From Bin87 sp965203985 (GTDB lineage: Bacteria; Chloroflexota; Dehalococcoidia; Lucifugimonadales; UBA3495): a DNA stretch of 64,000 nucleotides. How positions within the stretch are numbered: the first letter of the stretch is position 1; every line of letters starts with the position of its first letter. Location of the stretch: positions 62,001-126,000 of the forward strand of contig CBDBDS010000002.1 in the NCBI GenBank assembly GCA_965203985.1, read 5' to 3'. The notes beneath the pieces were generated by a model that saw only the letters and a program-made list of their open reading frames with translations, had not been told where the DNA came from and did no database searches. This document shows positions 8,887 to 18,580 of this stretch, piece by piece. The position numbers and the translations under genes are program-made.

Positions 8887-10352
8887 TTCGCGGCCGCCTC
8901 CCAGCGCAACACGGGACGGCGTGCGGCCGTCGCCTCGTCGAGCCGCGAGACCGGCGTGGTGTGTGGAGCGTGCTGGACCAATTCAGGCTCAGCGGTCGCC
9001 TCGGAATCGATGACGCGCAGGGCGTCGATGAATGCGTCCAGCGTTTCCTTCGTTTCCGACTCCGTGGGCTCAATCATCAGGGCTTCGTGCACGATCAGCG
9101 GGAAGTACATGGTCGGAGCGTGGAAACCGTAGTCCAGGAGACGCTTGGCCACTTCCAAACCGCTGACGCCGCGCTCCCGCTGCCGGTCGGCGGAGAAAAC
9201 GACCTCGTGCATGCACGTGCGGTCGTAGGGCAACTCGTAGATGTCCTTGAGCGATTCCATGATGTAGTTGGCGTTGAGGACCGCGTTGCCGCTGATGGAA
9301 AGCAGGCCGGCCGCGCCGAGGGTTCGGATGTAAGTGTAGGCGCGGACCAGGACGCCGAAGTTGCCGTGGAATCCGCTGATCTTGCCGATACTGTGCTCCG
9401 GCTCCGAGAGGGCATATTCGCCGCCGCCGTTCACCGTCACCATCGGGGCGGCCAGATAGGGAGCAAGGTTTTCACCACAGCAGACGGGACCGGCGCCGGG
9501 GCCGCCGCCACCGTGCGGTGTGCTGAAGGTCTTGTGCAGGTTCAGGTGGCAGACGTCGAAGCCCAGTTCGCCGAGCTTGGCGCGCCCGAGCAACGCGTTC
9601 ATGTTCGCGCCGTCGCCGTAGACCAGGCCGCCGCAATCGTGGACGATCCGGCAGACCTCCAGGATGTTGGTGTCGAACAGGCCCAGGGTGCTGGGCAGCG
9701 TGATCATCACCCCGGCCAGGTCGTCGCTTGCAATTTCCCTCAAAGCTGCAAGATCCGTATTCCCGTCGGCGTCAGACGGGATCGTCACCACGTCGAAGCC
9801 GGCCATCGCGGCCGATGCGGGGTTGGTGCCGTGGGCGCTGTCCGGGATACCCATCTTGGTGCGGCCGGAGTCGCCGCGGGCCAGGTGGTACGCCCGCATC
9901 ATCAGCACACCCCCCAGTTCGCCGTGGGCGCCGGCGAGGGTAGCCAGGCTGGTCGCCGCCATGCCGGTGACCTCGGTCAAGAAGTCCTGCAACCGATAGA
10001 GCAACTCCAACGCGCCCTGCGACTGTTCCGCCGGCTGCTGCGGGTGGATGCCGGCGAACCCGGGAAGAAACGCGACCTCATCGTTGATCTTGGGGTTGTA
10101 CTTCATCGTACACGACCCCAACGGATAGAAATGCGTATCGATGCTGAAGTTCAACTGGCTCAGGGAGGTGAAATACTGGACGACCTCGGGCTCCGATACC
10201 TCGGGTAATGGCAGATCGTCCCGCAGGTAGGCCGCGTTCGGCAGGGGTGCGGGCGGAACATCAAGGCCCGGCGTGATCACTCCGACGCGGCCGGGCACGC
10301 TGCGGTCCATCAACAGGCTGGTGGTGTCTCGGTTGCCGCCTTTGTTCAACAT
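8883..10352 (-). CDS. gcvPB: Glycine dehydrogenase (decarboxylating) subunit 2, P-protein beta
   Basis: 489 aa from the ATG at 10350-10352, which has an AGGAG ten bases upstream; an in-frame ATG at 10436 lacks one. PLP-dependent P-protein of the glycine cleavage system: it decarboxylates glycine and passes the aminomethyl group to the lipoyl H-protein. The PLP lysine sits in NLHKTFSTPHGGGGPG, and the glycine-rich SAHGTNPASAAMAGF block is typical. Two-subunit P-proteins (GcvPA plus GcvPB) are usual in Chloroflexota and Firmicutes. The partner gcvPA is upstream, with a membrane-protein gene between them. gcvH and gcvT are not in the window. Confidence 0.96.
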   Translation of the reverse strand: MLNKGGNRDTTSLLMDRSVPGRVGVITPGLDVPPAPLPNAAYLRDDLPLPEVSEPEVVQYFTSLSQLNFSIDTHFYPLGSCTMKYNPKINDEVAFLPGFAGIHPQQPAEQSQGALELLYRLQDFLTEVTGMAATSLATLAGAHGELGGVLMMRAYHLARGDSGRTKMGIPDSAHGTNPASAAMAGFDVVTIPSDADGNTDLAALREIASDDLAGVMITLPSTLGLFDTNILEVCRIVHDCGGLVYGDGANMNALLGRAKLGELGFDVCHLNLHKTFSTPHGGGGPGAGPVCCGENLAPYLAAPMVTVNGGGEYALSEPEHSIGKISGFHGNFGVLVRAYTYIRTLGAAGLLSISGNAVLNANYIMESLKDIYELPYDRTCMHEVVFSADRQRERGVSGLEVAKRLLDYGFHAPTMYFPLIVHEALMIEPTESETKETLDAFIDALRVIDSEATAEPELVQHAPHTTPVSRLDEATAARRPVLRWEAAAN

Positions 10353-10472
10353 CGTCCGAAGTCTCCTGGTTTTCTCAAAGTTTCTGCCACCGCCGGCCCG
10401 GGGTGATGGGGTTGCGGTTTGGAAACGTTGATCCATTGATTGTTCAGTGTTTGATCGCCGCCGGGTCTGCCG

Positions 10473-11096
10473 TCACGATGATCGTTTCATCCAACGATTT
10501 ACAAGGGGCACGATCCGGTAGGCTCGCGAACCCCACGCCAAGATGACCGCCACGACGGCCAACGTGCTCACTATGAAGGCCGGCAGCCCTCCCCAAGCAA
10601 ACAGCCAAGTGGTTCCGAATATCACGAACAGCGCGGCCATGGCGATCATCCAGCAAACGGTGCGCCAAAGGATGCGCCGGTTAATTCTCCGGTCTGCTGC
10701 GCGTACGATCTCCTCGACCTCTTCCGGCGTCGCGTCGTCCCAACGGGCCATCTGGGCGTTCATGTGGCGGATCTGCCGCCGGACCGCGATGGACCCGCAC
10801 ACGAACATGCTGCAGGCAACGAAGGTCAGGGTCACGATGGACGCCAAGAAGGCAATGTTGAACCACAATGCGCCCGTGGGCAGCCAGGTGGTGAAACTGG
10901 CGAGTGCTGTCCGAACAATTACCAGGGCCAGCATGAGACCGGCAAGCCCGAATCCCACAGCGAACAGCGTGGGTTCCCTGACCCACAGGCCGAACCATTT
11001 GACGTATCCCTCGTGCTCCGACGAAGTATCTTCGTCTTCGAAGGGATCCGGGTAATGCCGCAGCCGTCTCAAATTGCGCAGGTTTCGGTCAATCAT
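10473..11096 (-). CDS. Hypothetical four-helix membrane protein
   Basis: 207 aa, not recognised. Four hydrophobic segments are visible: about 45-65, 78-102, 150-168 and 170-190. A charged, arginine-rich cytoplasmic loop lies between helices two and three (QMARWDDATPEEVEEIVRAADRR), and the N-terminus is acidic and basic. No catalytic motif or signal peptide is seen. It sits between gcvPA and gcvPB on the same strand, which is unusual for this otherwise adjacent pair. No clear ribosome-binding site precedes the ATG. A role in glycine metabolism is not implied beyond position. Confidence 0.65.
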   Translation of the reverse strand: MIDRNLRNLRRLRHYPDPFEDEDTSSEHEGYVKWFGLWVREPTLFAVGFGLAGLMLALVIVRTALASFTTWLPTGALWFNIAFLASIVTLTFVACSMFVCGSIAVRRQIRHMNAQMARWDDATPEEVEEIVRAADRRINRRILWRTVCWMIAMAALFVIFGTTWLFAWGGLPAFIVSTLAVVAVILAWGSRAYRIVPLVNRWMKRSS

Positions 11097-11173
11097 GGCG
11101 GGTCGCTGGCACTGTGAAGATAGCCCGATTACAACCGGTGGCTAGTCCTGGACGAGAGTCAGAAAGGGTCTGA

Positions 11174-12499
11174 TCATTTCCCGGCGGACAACGCGTCCAC
11201 CAGGAGGTCGATATCTTCCCGGGAGTTCATCTCGGTGACGCACAGCAGCATCCCGTTCTCGAAGCGGTCGCTGACATCGAGGCCGCCCAGTATGTTGCGT
11301 TCCATGAGCCGGCGATTGATCTTTGCCGGAGCCTCGGGACAGGTGACGACAAACTCCTGGAAGAACTCGCCGGACTGGGGCAGAGAGTACCCATCCAGAT
11401 CGCTGATGGCCGAGGCCGCGTAGTGGGATTTGTGATAGCAAAGCTCTGCCACCTGGCGCAGCCCCTGCCGTCCCATCGCTGCCAGGTAAATGGTCGACGC
11501 CAGGGCGTAAAGCGCCTCGTTGGTGCAGATGTTGGATGTAGCCCGCTCACGCCTGATGTGTTGCTCCCGTGTCTGTAGTGTCAGGACGTAGCCGGTGCGA
11601 CCCTGGGTATCGGTGGTACGACCCACGAGTCGGCTGGGCATCTGGCGGATGTACTGCTGCTTGCAACTGAACAGGCCCAGGTACGGGCCGCCGAAGGACG
11701 GTGGAATGCCGATGGGCTGGCCCTCGCCGGTCACGATGTCCGCGCCGAATTCACCCGGAGGTTTGAGCATCCCCATGGCCAGGGGATCCGCCGACGCCAC
11801 CAACAGGGCGCCGTCGTCGTGGGCGGTCGCGGCCAGGGCGGCAAGGTCGTCCAGGCCGCCGTAGAAGTTGGGGTACTGCGCCACCACTCCGGCGGTCGCT
11901 TCGGTCACGCTGGCGCCGATGTCCGCGGTCGGCACAATGTCGATGGCAATTCCCTGGGCCTGGCAGTAGGTCGCGATGACCTGGCGATAGGCGGGAGCCA
12001 CGGTGTCGCTGACGACCACCTGCTGCCGACGGGTAACCCGACAGGCCATGAGCACCGCCTCCGCAAGGCTGGTGGCGCCGTCGTACATGCCGGCGTTAGC
12101 GACTTCCATCCCGAACAGTGCGCTGATCATCGTCTGGAACTCGAAGATGACCTGAAGGGTTCCCTGGGACACCTCCGGCTGGTAGGGCGTGTAGGCGGTC
12201 AGAAATTCGCCTCGGGTCATGACCGCTTTCACGATGGAGGGGATGAAGTGATAGTAACTGCCGGCTCCCAGAAAAGACGGACCACTGGACAAGGGCCGGT
12301 TGCGGCCGGCCATCGCGCCAAGTTCCCGCTGGATCTCCAACTCCGACATGGGGTCAGGGAGGCGGAGCGGAGGGTTACGGTAATCGTCCGGGATATCGGC
12401 GAACAGGTCGTCGACGCTGCTCAGGCCAACTGCGGCCAGCAACTCGTCCTGCTCGGCGATGGTGTTCGGGATGTAGTGCGATTGAAAATTCGTGACCAT
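11174..12499 (-). CDS. gcvPA: Glycine dehydrogenase (decarboxylating) subunit 1, P-protein alpha
   Basis: 441 aa, the normal length for the alpha subunit. Characteristic blocks are YIPNT at the N-terminus, FLGAGSYYHFIPS, TAYTPYQPEVSQGTLQ, and LQTREQHIRRERATSNICTN. It forms the heterodimer with GcvPB; the PLP lysine is in the beta subunit. Upstream, on the same strand and 119 bases away, is an FAD-dependent amine oxidase that could produce glycine from an N-methylated precursor, which gives the cluster a glycine-catabolism theme. I looked for a tandem glycine riboswitch upstream and do not see one. Confidence 0.96.
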   Translation of the reverse strand: MVTNFQSHYIPNTIAEQDELLAAVGLSSVDDLFADIPDDYRNPPLRLPDPMSELEIQRELGAMAGRNRPLSSGPSFLGAGSYYHFIPSIVKAVMTRGEFLTAYTPYQPEVSQGTLQVIFEFQTMISALFGMEVANAGMYDGATSLAEAVLMACRVTRRQQVVVSDTVAPAYRQVIATYCQAQGIAIDIVPTADIGASVTEATAGVVAQYPNFYGGLDDLAALAATAHDDGALLVASADPLAMGMLKPPGEFGADIVTGEGQPIGIPPSFGGPYLGLFSCKQQYIRQMPSRLVGRTTDTQGRTGYVLTLQTREQHIRRERATSNICTNEALYALASTIYLAAMGRQGLRQVAELCYHKSHYAASAISDLDGYSLPQSGEFFQEFVVTCPEAPAKINRRLMERNILGGLDVSDRFENGMLLCVTEMNSREDIDLLVDALSAGK

Positions 12500-12618
12500 T
12501 CGGGATTGCTCCGTTTGGCTGATGATGGTTCAGGACGGCAAATTACGCGGTTCGCGTGGGAAATTCTGGATGGTCTGCCACAGTCGTTGGAGGCGCTGAC
12601 CGGTGGCACGGCAGAAGA

Positions 12619-13806
12619 TCAGGCCAACACCCGATAACGATAGCTCGATTCCATGAGGTCGCCCTCGGCGAAGCGGCTGAAGCGCAGGGGCGAGAGGTCC
12701 ACGTCGCGGGCCTTGCCCTCGGCGACCAGCTCGGCGACCGCCTTCCCGATGGCCGGCGAGAGCTTGAACCCATGCCCGCTGAACCCGACGGCGCAGAACA
12801 GGCCCTCGACGCCGGGCACGCGGTCCAAAATCGGATGCCAGTCCGGCGTGGTGGTGAACAGGCCGGACCATCCGCCGCGGTAGTAGGAGTCGGACATGCC
12901 GGGGACACGTCGGGCCAGTTTCGCCCGCGCCGAAGCGGCAGACTGCAAATCGATGCCCTGTGGGTACATCTCCGGGTCCGGCTGCTCTTCGTCATCGCCA
13001 AACCCCATAGTCGTGAAGTTAGAACCGTCGGGACGGAAGGAGAAGGACTGGCTGATGTCGCCGACGGTGGGATGATGCGGCACGAGTTCAACCGGCCGGG
13101 CCACGGTGGCGACCTGGTGGCGCACGGGCAGCAACGGCACATCGACTCCCACGCCTTCCAGGACCTGTTTGGACCATGGGCCGGCCGCAACGACCACCGT
13201 ATCGGTGGCGATGCGTTCTCCGCCCGCCGTGACGACGGCCTGCACACGCCCGTCGGCGGTTTCGATTCTGGACGCGGGATTGCGGGAGGCGATCACGGCG
13301 CCAGCCTCGCGGGCGCGGGCAGCATAGGACACGGTGGTCTGGTATGGGTCGGCGTAGCCGGATTGGGGTTCCCAAGCGGCACGTTCGTCGTCATACAGCG
13401 TGACCATGGGGGCCAATCGCGCAAGGTCGTCCTGGGATACCAAGGCGGTGGGCACGCCCAGTTCCTGGTGCATGGCGACGTTACGCTCCAAACCTCCCTG
13501 GTCCACCTCGTTGACCACCACCAGGTAGCCGGTCTGCACAAACCCGGATCGTCCGCCCACCCGCGCGTCGAAGTCGGCGAATACCTGGAGGCTTTGCCAG
13601 GCGAGCTGCGTGGTAACGCGGTTGGAGTAGTGCATGCGGCAGATGGCCTGTGAACGGCCGGTGCTGCCGGAACCGAGCACGTCGCGCTCCAGCAGAACGG
13701 TATTCGGGATCCCCAGTTGCGCCAGGTGATACTGGATGGCGCAACCGATGACGCCGCCGCCGATGATTACCGCGTCGGCCACGTTGGGGAGAGTGCTACT
13801 GGTCAA
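12619..13806 (-). CDS. FAD-dependent amine oxidoreductase (DAO/sarcosine oxidase type)
   Basis: 395 aa. The N-terminal dinucleotide-binding motif is AVIIGGGVIGCAIQYHL, with GRSQAICR for FAD contact and a C-terminal GLFCAVGFSGHGFKLSPAIGK, typical of the sarcosine oxidase beta/DAO family. The start is probably the TTG at 13804-13806, preceded by GGAAGGG; a GTG at 13780-13782 is the alternative. It overlaps the end of the PPOX gene by 11 bases, so they are translationally coupled. Likely substrates are secondary or N-methyl amino acids such as sarcosine or dimethylglycine, consistent with the glycine cleavage genes downstream. The exact substrate is unknown. Confidence 0.88.
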   Translation of the reverse strand: MTSSTLPNVADAVIIGGGVIGCAIQYHLAQLGIPNTVLLERDVLGSGSTGRSQAICRMHYSNRVTTQLAWQSLQVFADFDARVGGRSGFVQTGYLVVVNEVDQGGLERNVAMHQELGVPTALVSQDDLARLAPMVTLYDDERAAWEPQSGYADPYQTTVSYAARAREAGAVIASRNPASRIETADGRVQAVVTAGGERIATDTVVVAAGPWSKQVLEGVGVDVPLLPVRHQVATVARPVELVPHHPTVGDISQSFSFRPDGSNFTTMGFGDDEEQPDPEMYPQGIDLQSAASARAKLARRVPGMSDSYYRGGWSGLFTTTPDWHPILDRVPGVEGLFCAVGFSGHGFKLSPAIGKAVAELVAEGKARDVDLSPLRFSRFAEGDLMESSYRYRVLA

Positions 13807-14218
13807 TGCCCTTCCACGACATGACGCGGCTCACGTCAATCTCGATGGCAACCAGCTTCTGGTCGCCCTCGGCCAGGTCGGCGGCGTCCTGCTCGCCTCG
13901 TTCCTCGCCTTCGTACCGGGAGAAAATCCGGCGAACCGCGTCCTTGAGGTTATCGCTGCTAACCGTGGCGTCGCCCTCGAGAATGACGTATTGATACGGC
14001 CATTCGTCGGTGGCAACCGATAGGGCCACCTTGGGGTTGCGCCGCACGTTCCTTGTCTTCACCGCCGCATCGCCGGAGACTACGGTGATCTTGCCGTCTT
14101 CCCACTGGTACCAAACCGGCGAAACATGTGGAGAACCGTCCTCGCGGATGGACGCGAAGTGGGCAACGTGCGGGCCTGCGAGGTAGGCGTCGATCTCTTG
14201 TGGCGTCAGTCGCGGCAT
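13796..14218 (-). CDS. PPOX-class flavin/F420-dependent oxidoreductase
   Basis: 140 aa split-barrel protein of the pyridoxamine 5'-phosphate oxidase-like superfamily. The N-terminal HVAHFASIREDGSPHVSPVWY block is the family hallmark (IRADGSPH, then W/Y), with KTRNVRRNPKVALSV for cofactor phosphate binding. Members bind FMN or F420. Without a structure the cofactor and substrate cannot be named. It overlaps the FAD oxidoreductase gene downstream by 11 bases and is first in this minus-strand cluster. Confidence 0.85.
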   Translation of the reverse strand: MPRLTPQEIDAYLAGPHVAHFASIREDGSPHVSPVWYQWEDGKITVVSGDAAVKTRNVRRNPKVALSVATDEWPYQYVILEGDATVSSDNLKDAVRRIFSRYEGEERGEQDAADLAEGDQKLVAIEIDVSRVMSWKGIDQ

Positions 14219-14510
14219 CGGTACCTCTGATTACGGCCGGCTACCTCGCACGTTTCAATGCGTGCGCGGTCCGGGATGCGAATATCATACCATAATCACC
14301 TCATTAGCCTATGGGGCGGATCAGTGATCGAGCGTCCCGCCAAGCCGTGCGAATCCTGTTGCGGCAGGCACGATTTTCGCATCGGGTTCCGGGGAATGCG
14401 GCCTACAAGTCACCCGCGCTGCCGCCCTGTGGTACAATCCGGCCGAACAGCGGGGCGCGGGTGTTTGACCGCGCCCCCGAATTACGTTCGTTGAACGCGC
14501 GACCCGGACA

Positions 14511-15990
14511 ATGGCATCCAATATTCCATCCGACCCATCCGAGACCGATGCGTCTCAAACCGGTCAGAGGCCACGGCTAATGCGCCGGCCCAGGATCTTC
14601 TACGGGTGGTGGATCGTCATCGTCAGCCTAGTTGCCGACGGGATGAAGCACGGCAGTTTCAACCGCGGTTTCACCGTTTTGTACGTGCCGGTCGAGAGCG
14701 AGATCATCTTCCCGAAGAGCGTCCTCGGCTTCAGCCCGCAGTCCCGCACCATGCTGGGACTGGCGGAAGGACTGGGCCGGTTCATCATGCGGCGTTCAGG
14801 GCCCGTTGATGGGATATTGCACCGACCGGTTTGGTCCGCGCGTGATGCTGGCGTTCGGTGGGCTCATGTCCGGCCTGGGGTTCATTCTACTGGCGCGCAC
14901 CACCAATTTCTGGTGGTTCCTGCTGGTGTTCGTGGTGTTCCTCTCCGTGGGCTTCCGGTCGGGCTACAACAACGCGTCGATAGCGGCCGTGAACAACTGG
15001 TTCCGGCGGCGGCGGGGCTTGGCCATGTCGGTGGTCAGTATGGGCAACGGGTTGGGCGGCGCGTCCGCCTATCTGGTTGGCCTGCTGGTTTTCCTGGTGG
15101 GATGGCGGGATGCCTGCACCATCCTCGGGGTAGCAATCCTGGCGGTGGTCATACCATTGTCGTATTTCCTGCGCCGTTCCCCAGAGGACATGGGTCAACT
15201 GCCGGACGGGGACCCGCCGGAACTGGCCGAGACGAACGCATCGGAGCGCAACGCGATGGCGCGCCGCCGTTCCACGAACGTGGGGGATACGGATTTCACC
15301 GCCCGCGAAGCGATGCGAACACCCTCGTACTGGCTGCTGGTCATGTCAACCGGTTTCCGCAACATCGTCCATGCCGGCGCTTCTTTCCTGATGGCCCCGC
15401 TGATCATTTGGTTCATGGAGGCCGGAGTGCCGGTCGACCCAGCCTCGGAACAGGGCCAGAGACACATCATCGTGGCCGCCGCATTCGTGAGCGCCTTCTC
15501 CCTTGCGAATATGGTGTTCAATCCGTGCATGGGCTGGATTGGGGACAAGGTGGACCGGCGCAAACTCAGCGCACTATGCATGCTCGCCGGCGCGGCGGCG
15601 CTGGGATCACTGCTCACCCAGAGCGGACACCTCTGGCAGGTCGTCGTGTTTGTCCTGTTGCTGGCCTTCGCGGAGAGCGCAAACCCACTGAACTGGGCCA
15701 TCATGGGCGACTTCTTCGGCCGCCGGGCCTATGCTACCCTGCGGGGATGGCAACACCTGCCCGACCAGTTGGCCTCAATGTGGACCGCCATGTGGATGGG
15801 CGCCATATACGACTACACCAACAGTTTCTATTGGGCGCTGTTCCCGCTGGTCTTGTTGTACATCGCGGCGGCCATCGGCTACTGGTTCCTGCCGCGACCT
15901 CCGCTGCCGAGGCGGCTGCAATTGGAGCAGGAACGCAGCACCGGCCGCCGCAGGCGAGCGATTCGCACCGCGCCGGAGCCCGCTGGCTAG
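14511..15990 (+). pseudogene. MFS transporter (OFA/monocarboxylate type), broken by a +1 frameshift
   Basis: The N-terminus begins at the ATG at 14511: RRPRIFYGWWIVIVS, the same RIFYGW start as the intact transporter at 45.6-46.9 kb. Frame one holds the first two helices. The rest (GPLMGYCTDRFGPRVML onward, about 400 residues, with the helix 2-3 loop motif and a further nine or so helices) is in another frame. Dropping one C at 14790 joins them as GRFIM then GVQGPLMGY, which fits the family. The total length is 1480 bases, one more than a multiple of three. The substrate is probably an organic acid anion, by family only. It may be an assembly error, because the remainder shows no decay. Confidence 0.85.
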
Positions 15991-16027
15991 CATACCCTGG
16001 ATCAGCAGCCAAAGCACAACTACCGCC

Positions 16028-16864
16028 ATGCCAGAAGCGATGCTGCTTGCCGAACGGCGCAAATTTTACGATAGTCTGGTGGCCAATCGGTGCCTCGTCA
16101 CGGATAACGGGGTACCCAGCGTCGCGGACGGGTCCAGCGCTCAAAGTTGTGCTATAGCTGCAAGGCTATTTTCCAACCTTGGCATCACGTCTTCCGGAAG
16201 ACGGCTTTCGGGACAACGCGCAGGAGCCCAGTTCGAGGCAGCCTGCACCGAGTTCCTGAAGAATACGTTCCTTCGGTTGACTGACTACCGTCCTGGAAAT
16301 TGGCAGATAGCTCGTAAACTGCCAATCACTCGATTTGAGCAATATGGTCATCTACTCACGCTGTCGGATTTGGCGAAGGACAACATGGACCTGGCTGCGG
16401 CAATGGTCAGTGATTATTTGGTCGAACCAGACATAGTGATCGCTCGTTTTCCGATTGCTGATCAAGAATTGGACACGATAGTAGACGATACAGTAGGGCT
16501 TCGCACGCCGCTACGCGCCGCTAATGGCGGTAAGCCCATACTCCATGCCAGTGTTTCGTGCAAATGGACAATTCGCAGCGATAGGTCACAAAATACAAGA
16601 TCAGAAGCGTTGAGCCTGGTCAGAAACCGCAAAGGCCCATTGCCACACGTTGTCGCCATCACCGCAGAACCGTTACCCCAACGCATCGCGTCCGTCGCAC
16701 TAGGGACAGGGGATATGGACTGCGTGTACCACATCGCGCTTCCTGAATTGGAACAATCAGTGATGTCAGTAGGTTCGGCCGCTTCGCAAAAATCGTTGGC
16801 CACGATGATTTCCGGTAAACTTCTACGCGACATCGCTGATTTGCCGCTGGATTTAGCGATCTGA
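16028..16864 (+). CDS. NgoMIV-type type II restriction endonuclease
   Basis: 278 aa from the ATG at 16028, close to the 286 aa of NgoMIV. The conserved active-site set is all present: E70, D135 (PDIVIARF), the SCK triplet with K179, and E193. The following RSDR element (183-186) matches the part of NgoMIV that contacts CCGG. The later ALGTGDMDCVYHIALPELEQ block also matches that family. The expected cut is G^CCGGC or a related CCGG-containing site; specificity is inferred. The gene is more AT-rich than its neighbours and is followed 17 bases later by a DNA methyltransferase. It forms a restriction-modification system inserted after the MFS gene. Confidence 0.9.
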   Translation: MPEAMLLAERRKFYDSLVANRCLVTDNGVPSVADGSSAQSCAIAARLFSNLGITSSGRRLSGQRAGAQFEAACTEFLKNTFLRLTDYRPGNWQIARKLPITRFEQYGHLLTLSDLAKDNMDLAAAMVSDYLVEPDIVIARFPIADQELDTIVDDTVGLRTPLRAANGGKPILHASVSCKWTIRSDRSQNTRSEALSLVRNRKGPLPHVVAITAEPLPQRIASVALGTGDMDCVYHIALPELEQSVMSVGSAASQKSLATMISGKLLRDIADLPLDLAI

Positions 16865-16881
16865 TTTTGAGCTCGAGGATT

Positions 16882-18207
16882 ATGCTTACCAACGAAAAGA
16901 CAGGTCCTTGTCAACAGCTCGATTCGTTGCTGCAAGGCGACCTGTCATTTCAGACGCCAGCTCGGCTCGCCCATCCGCTGTACGCGTTGCACCCGTTTGC
17001 GGCACGGTTTCCGTACGGCTTGCCCGGGTATTTCATCGACGCTCTGACGGAGCCCGGCGACATGGTGCTGGACCCCATGTGCGGGTCGGGTATCACGCTC
17101 CTGGAAGGGTGGGCGGCCGGCCGGGCGGTTATCGGTGTGGACTTGGACCCGCTGGCGCGACGGCAAGCAAAGGCACGCACCACGGCTCTGGATGACGCAG
17201 AGGTACTGGAGGCTGGTCAGGCGGCGCTCCGCCGGACGGCGGATCTCATGGCCGGTCTGGGTCCGCAACGGGACCCTTTAGAGGCAGTAAAAGCAGTTAT
17301 GGACCCGCCAACGCGGGAATTCCTGGACTATTGGTTCTTCCCGGAAACGCAACATGAGCTAGCCTGCCTGACCCTCGCAATCCGGGCAGAGCCCGATGCG
17401 GACCTGCGCAACCTGCTGGAAGTGATCTTTTCTTCCACGATTGTCACCAAGTCGGGTGGTGTGTCCCGGGCCCGGGACTTGGCCCACACTCGCCCGCATC
17501 GCGTATCCGACAAGGTGCCCAGGAACCCGATCCCCCTGTTCGCGAACCTGGTCGAACGGGCTGCTGGTGCCTACGGGAGCATAAACCGGGACGCGGTCGG
17601 AGAGTGTCGGATCATGGACGGAGATGCGCGTTCGCTGCCGTTGCCGGATCGCAGCGTGGACCTGGTCGTGACGTCGCCTCCTTACGCCAACGCGCTTGAC
17701 TACATGCGTGCGCACAAGTTCTCCCTGGCCTGGCTGGGCGACCCCATTCCGTCCCTGACCAAGCTACGGCGCGAGTATATTGGATCGGAGGCTTCCGGCA
17801 ACCAGGCGGCGACGTCGGTTGATTCGCTGCCGGCAAAGGTCGAAGCTGTCGTTGAGCGCGTCGGCGAGGCGGATGCCACGAAATCCCGCGTCCTGCGGCG
17901 GTACTTTGCTGATATGTCGGCGTCGATCTCCGAGATGCAGAGAGTGCTCCGGCCCGGGTCGGCGGCGGTGATCGTGGTGGGTCCTTCCACCATGCGCGGG
18001 ATATTGGTGCCTACCCACGAATGCCTGGCGAATCTAGCCACGCAAGCGGGATTGGACATGGTTGCGGTCGCTCCGCGTAACCTGGACCGCGACCGGCGGA
18101 TGATGCCGGCGCGGAATGCCGTACGTACCGGCAGCGGCAACAGTGACACGACCGGCATCGAGCGGCGGATGCACACCGAGTACGTCATCGGCGCGGTGAA
18201 GCCCTGA
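16882..18207 (+). CDS. DNA amino-methyltransferase (N4-cytosine or N6-adenine type), modification partner
   Basis: 441 aa from the ATG at 16882, which has CGAGGA just upstream; a TTG at 16867 is the alternative. The AdoMet motif I is DPMCGSG (64-70) and motif IV is TSPPY (264-268), so this is an exocyclic amino-methyltransferase, not a C5 enzyme (no PCQ motif). The block HPFAARFPYGLPGYFI before motif I resembles N4-cytosine enzymes of the VLDPFCGSG group. It should protect the site cut by the NgoMIV-like enzyme encoded directly upstream. Its GC is higher than that of the endonuclease gene, so the two may differ in history. Confidence 0.88.
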   Translation: MLTNEKTGPCQQLDSLLQGDLSFQTPARLAHPLYALHPFAARFPYGLPGYFIDALTEPGDMVLDPMCGSGITLLEGWAAGRAVIGVDLDPLARRQAKARTTALDDAEVLEAGQAALRRTADLMAGLGPQRDPLEAVKAVMDPPTREFLDYWFFPETQHELACLTLAIRAEPDADLRNLLEVIFSSTIVTKSGGVSRARDLAHTRPHRVSDKVPRNPIPLFANLVERAAGAYGSINRDAVGECRIMDGDARSLPLPDRSVDLVVTSPPYANALDYMRAHKFSLAWLGDPIPSLTKLRREYIGSEASGNQAATSVDSLPAKVEAVVERVGEADATKSRVLRRYFADMSASISEMQRVLRPGSAAVIVVGPSTMRGILVPTHECLANLATQAGLDMVAVAPRNLDRDRRMMPARNAVRTGSGNSDTTGIERRMHTEYVIGAVKP

Positions 18208-18580
18208 CGGCACGGGCGAAGTCCGCCAAATGGTCAGGGCAGAGCACCCGGACGGTGCCCGGCAATCTAGTCTCAAACTGCAACCCGGTTCCACCCGGCG
18301 CGGTTTTCTACCAGATGTTGTTATCGGCGGTCGGACGGGACGGCTCGCCGCCGCCATCCCGCGCCCCCGGCTGAATCAAAACGAATATTCCATTGCCGCG
18401 GTAACCAGCCGAGCGCACGATTGGAATTCATCATACTTTTTGTTGTGCGGCCAATAGCGTTGATTTTTTCAATTGCGGGCAAAACATTACATCTACATAT
18501 CCGTCTAGCGGGGCTGCCGGCGGCCCCATTACCATTGTCTGCCACACGATCATGGTCACTTGGAATCAGGAACGCAGACG
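18208..18580. other. Gap upstream of dnaA
   Basis: 373 bases without a gene. The part from about 18420 to 18510 is markedly AT-rich, with T and A runs, and a GC-rich inverted repeat (GGGGCTGCCGGCGGCCCC) follows near 18512. I see no TTATCCACA-type DnaA boxes, so I do not call an origin. A dnaA promoter in the AT-rich part is likely but not resolved. Confidence 0.4.

Noticed and set aside
8961..10208. Plus-strand open frame of 415 codons
   Set aside because: Antisense to gcvPB; the reverse strand carries clear P-protein motifs.
12500..12618. Possible glycine riboswitch upstream of gcvPA
   Set aside because: No tandem aptamer core or terminator-like fold was visible in this short region.
18208..18580. 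Possible replication origin
   Set aside because: The region is AT-rich but shows no TTATCCACA-type boxes; AT-richness alone is not enough.
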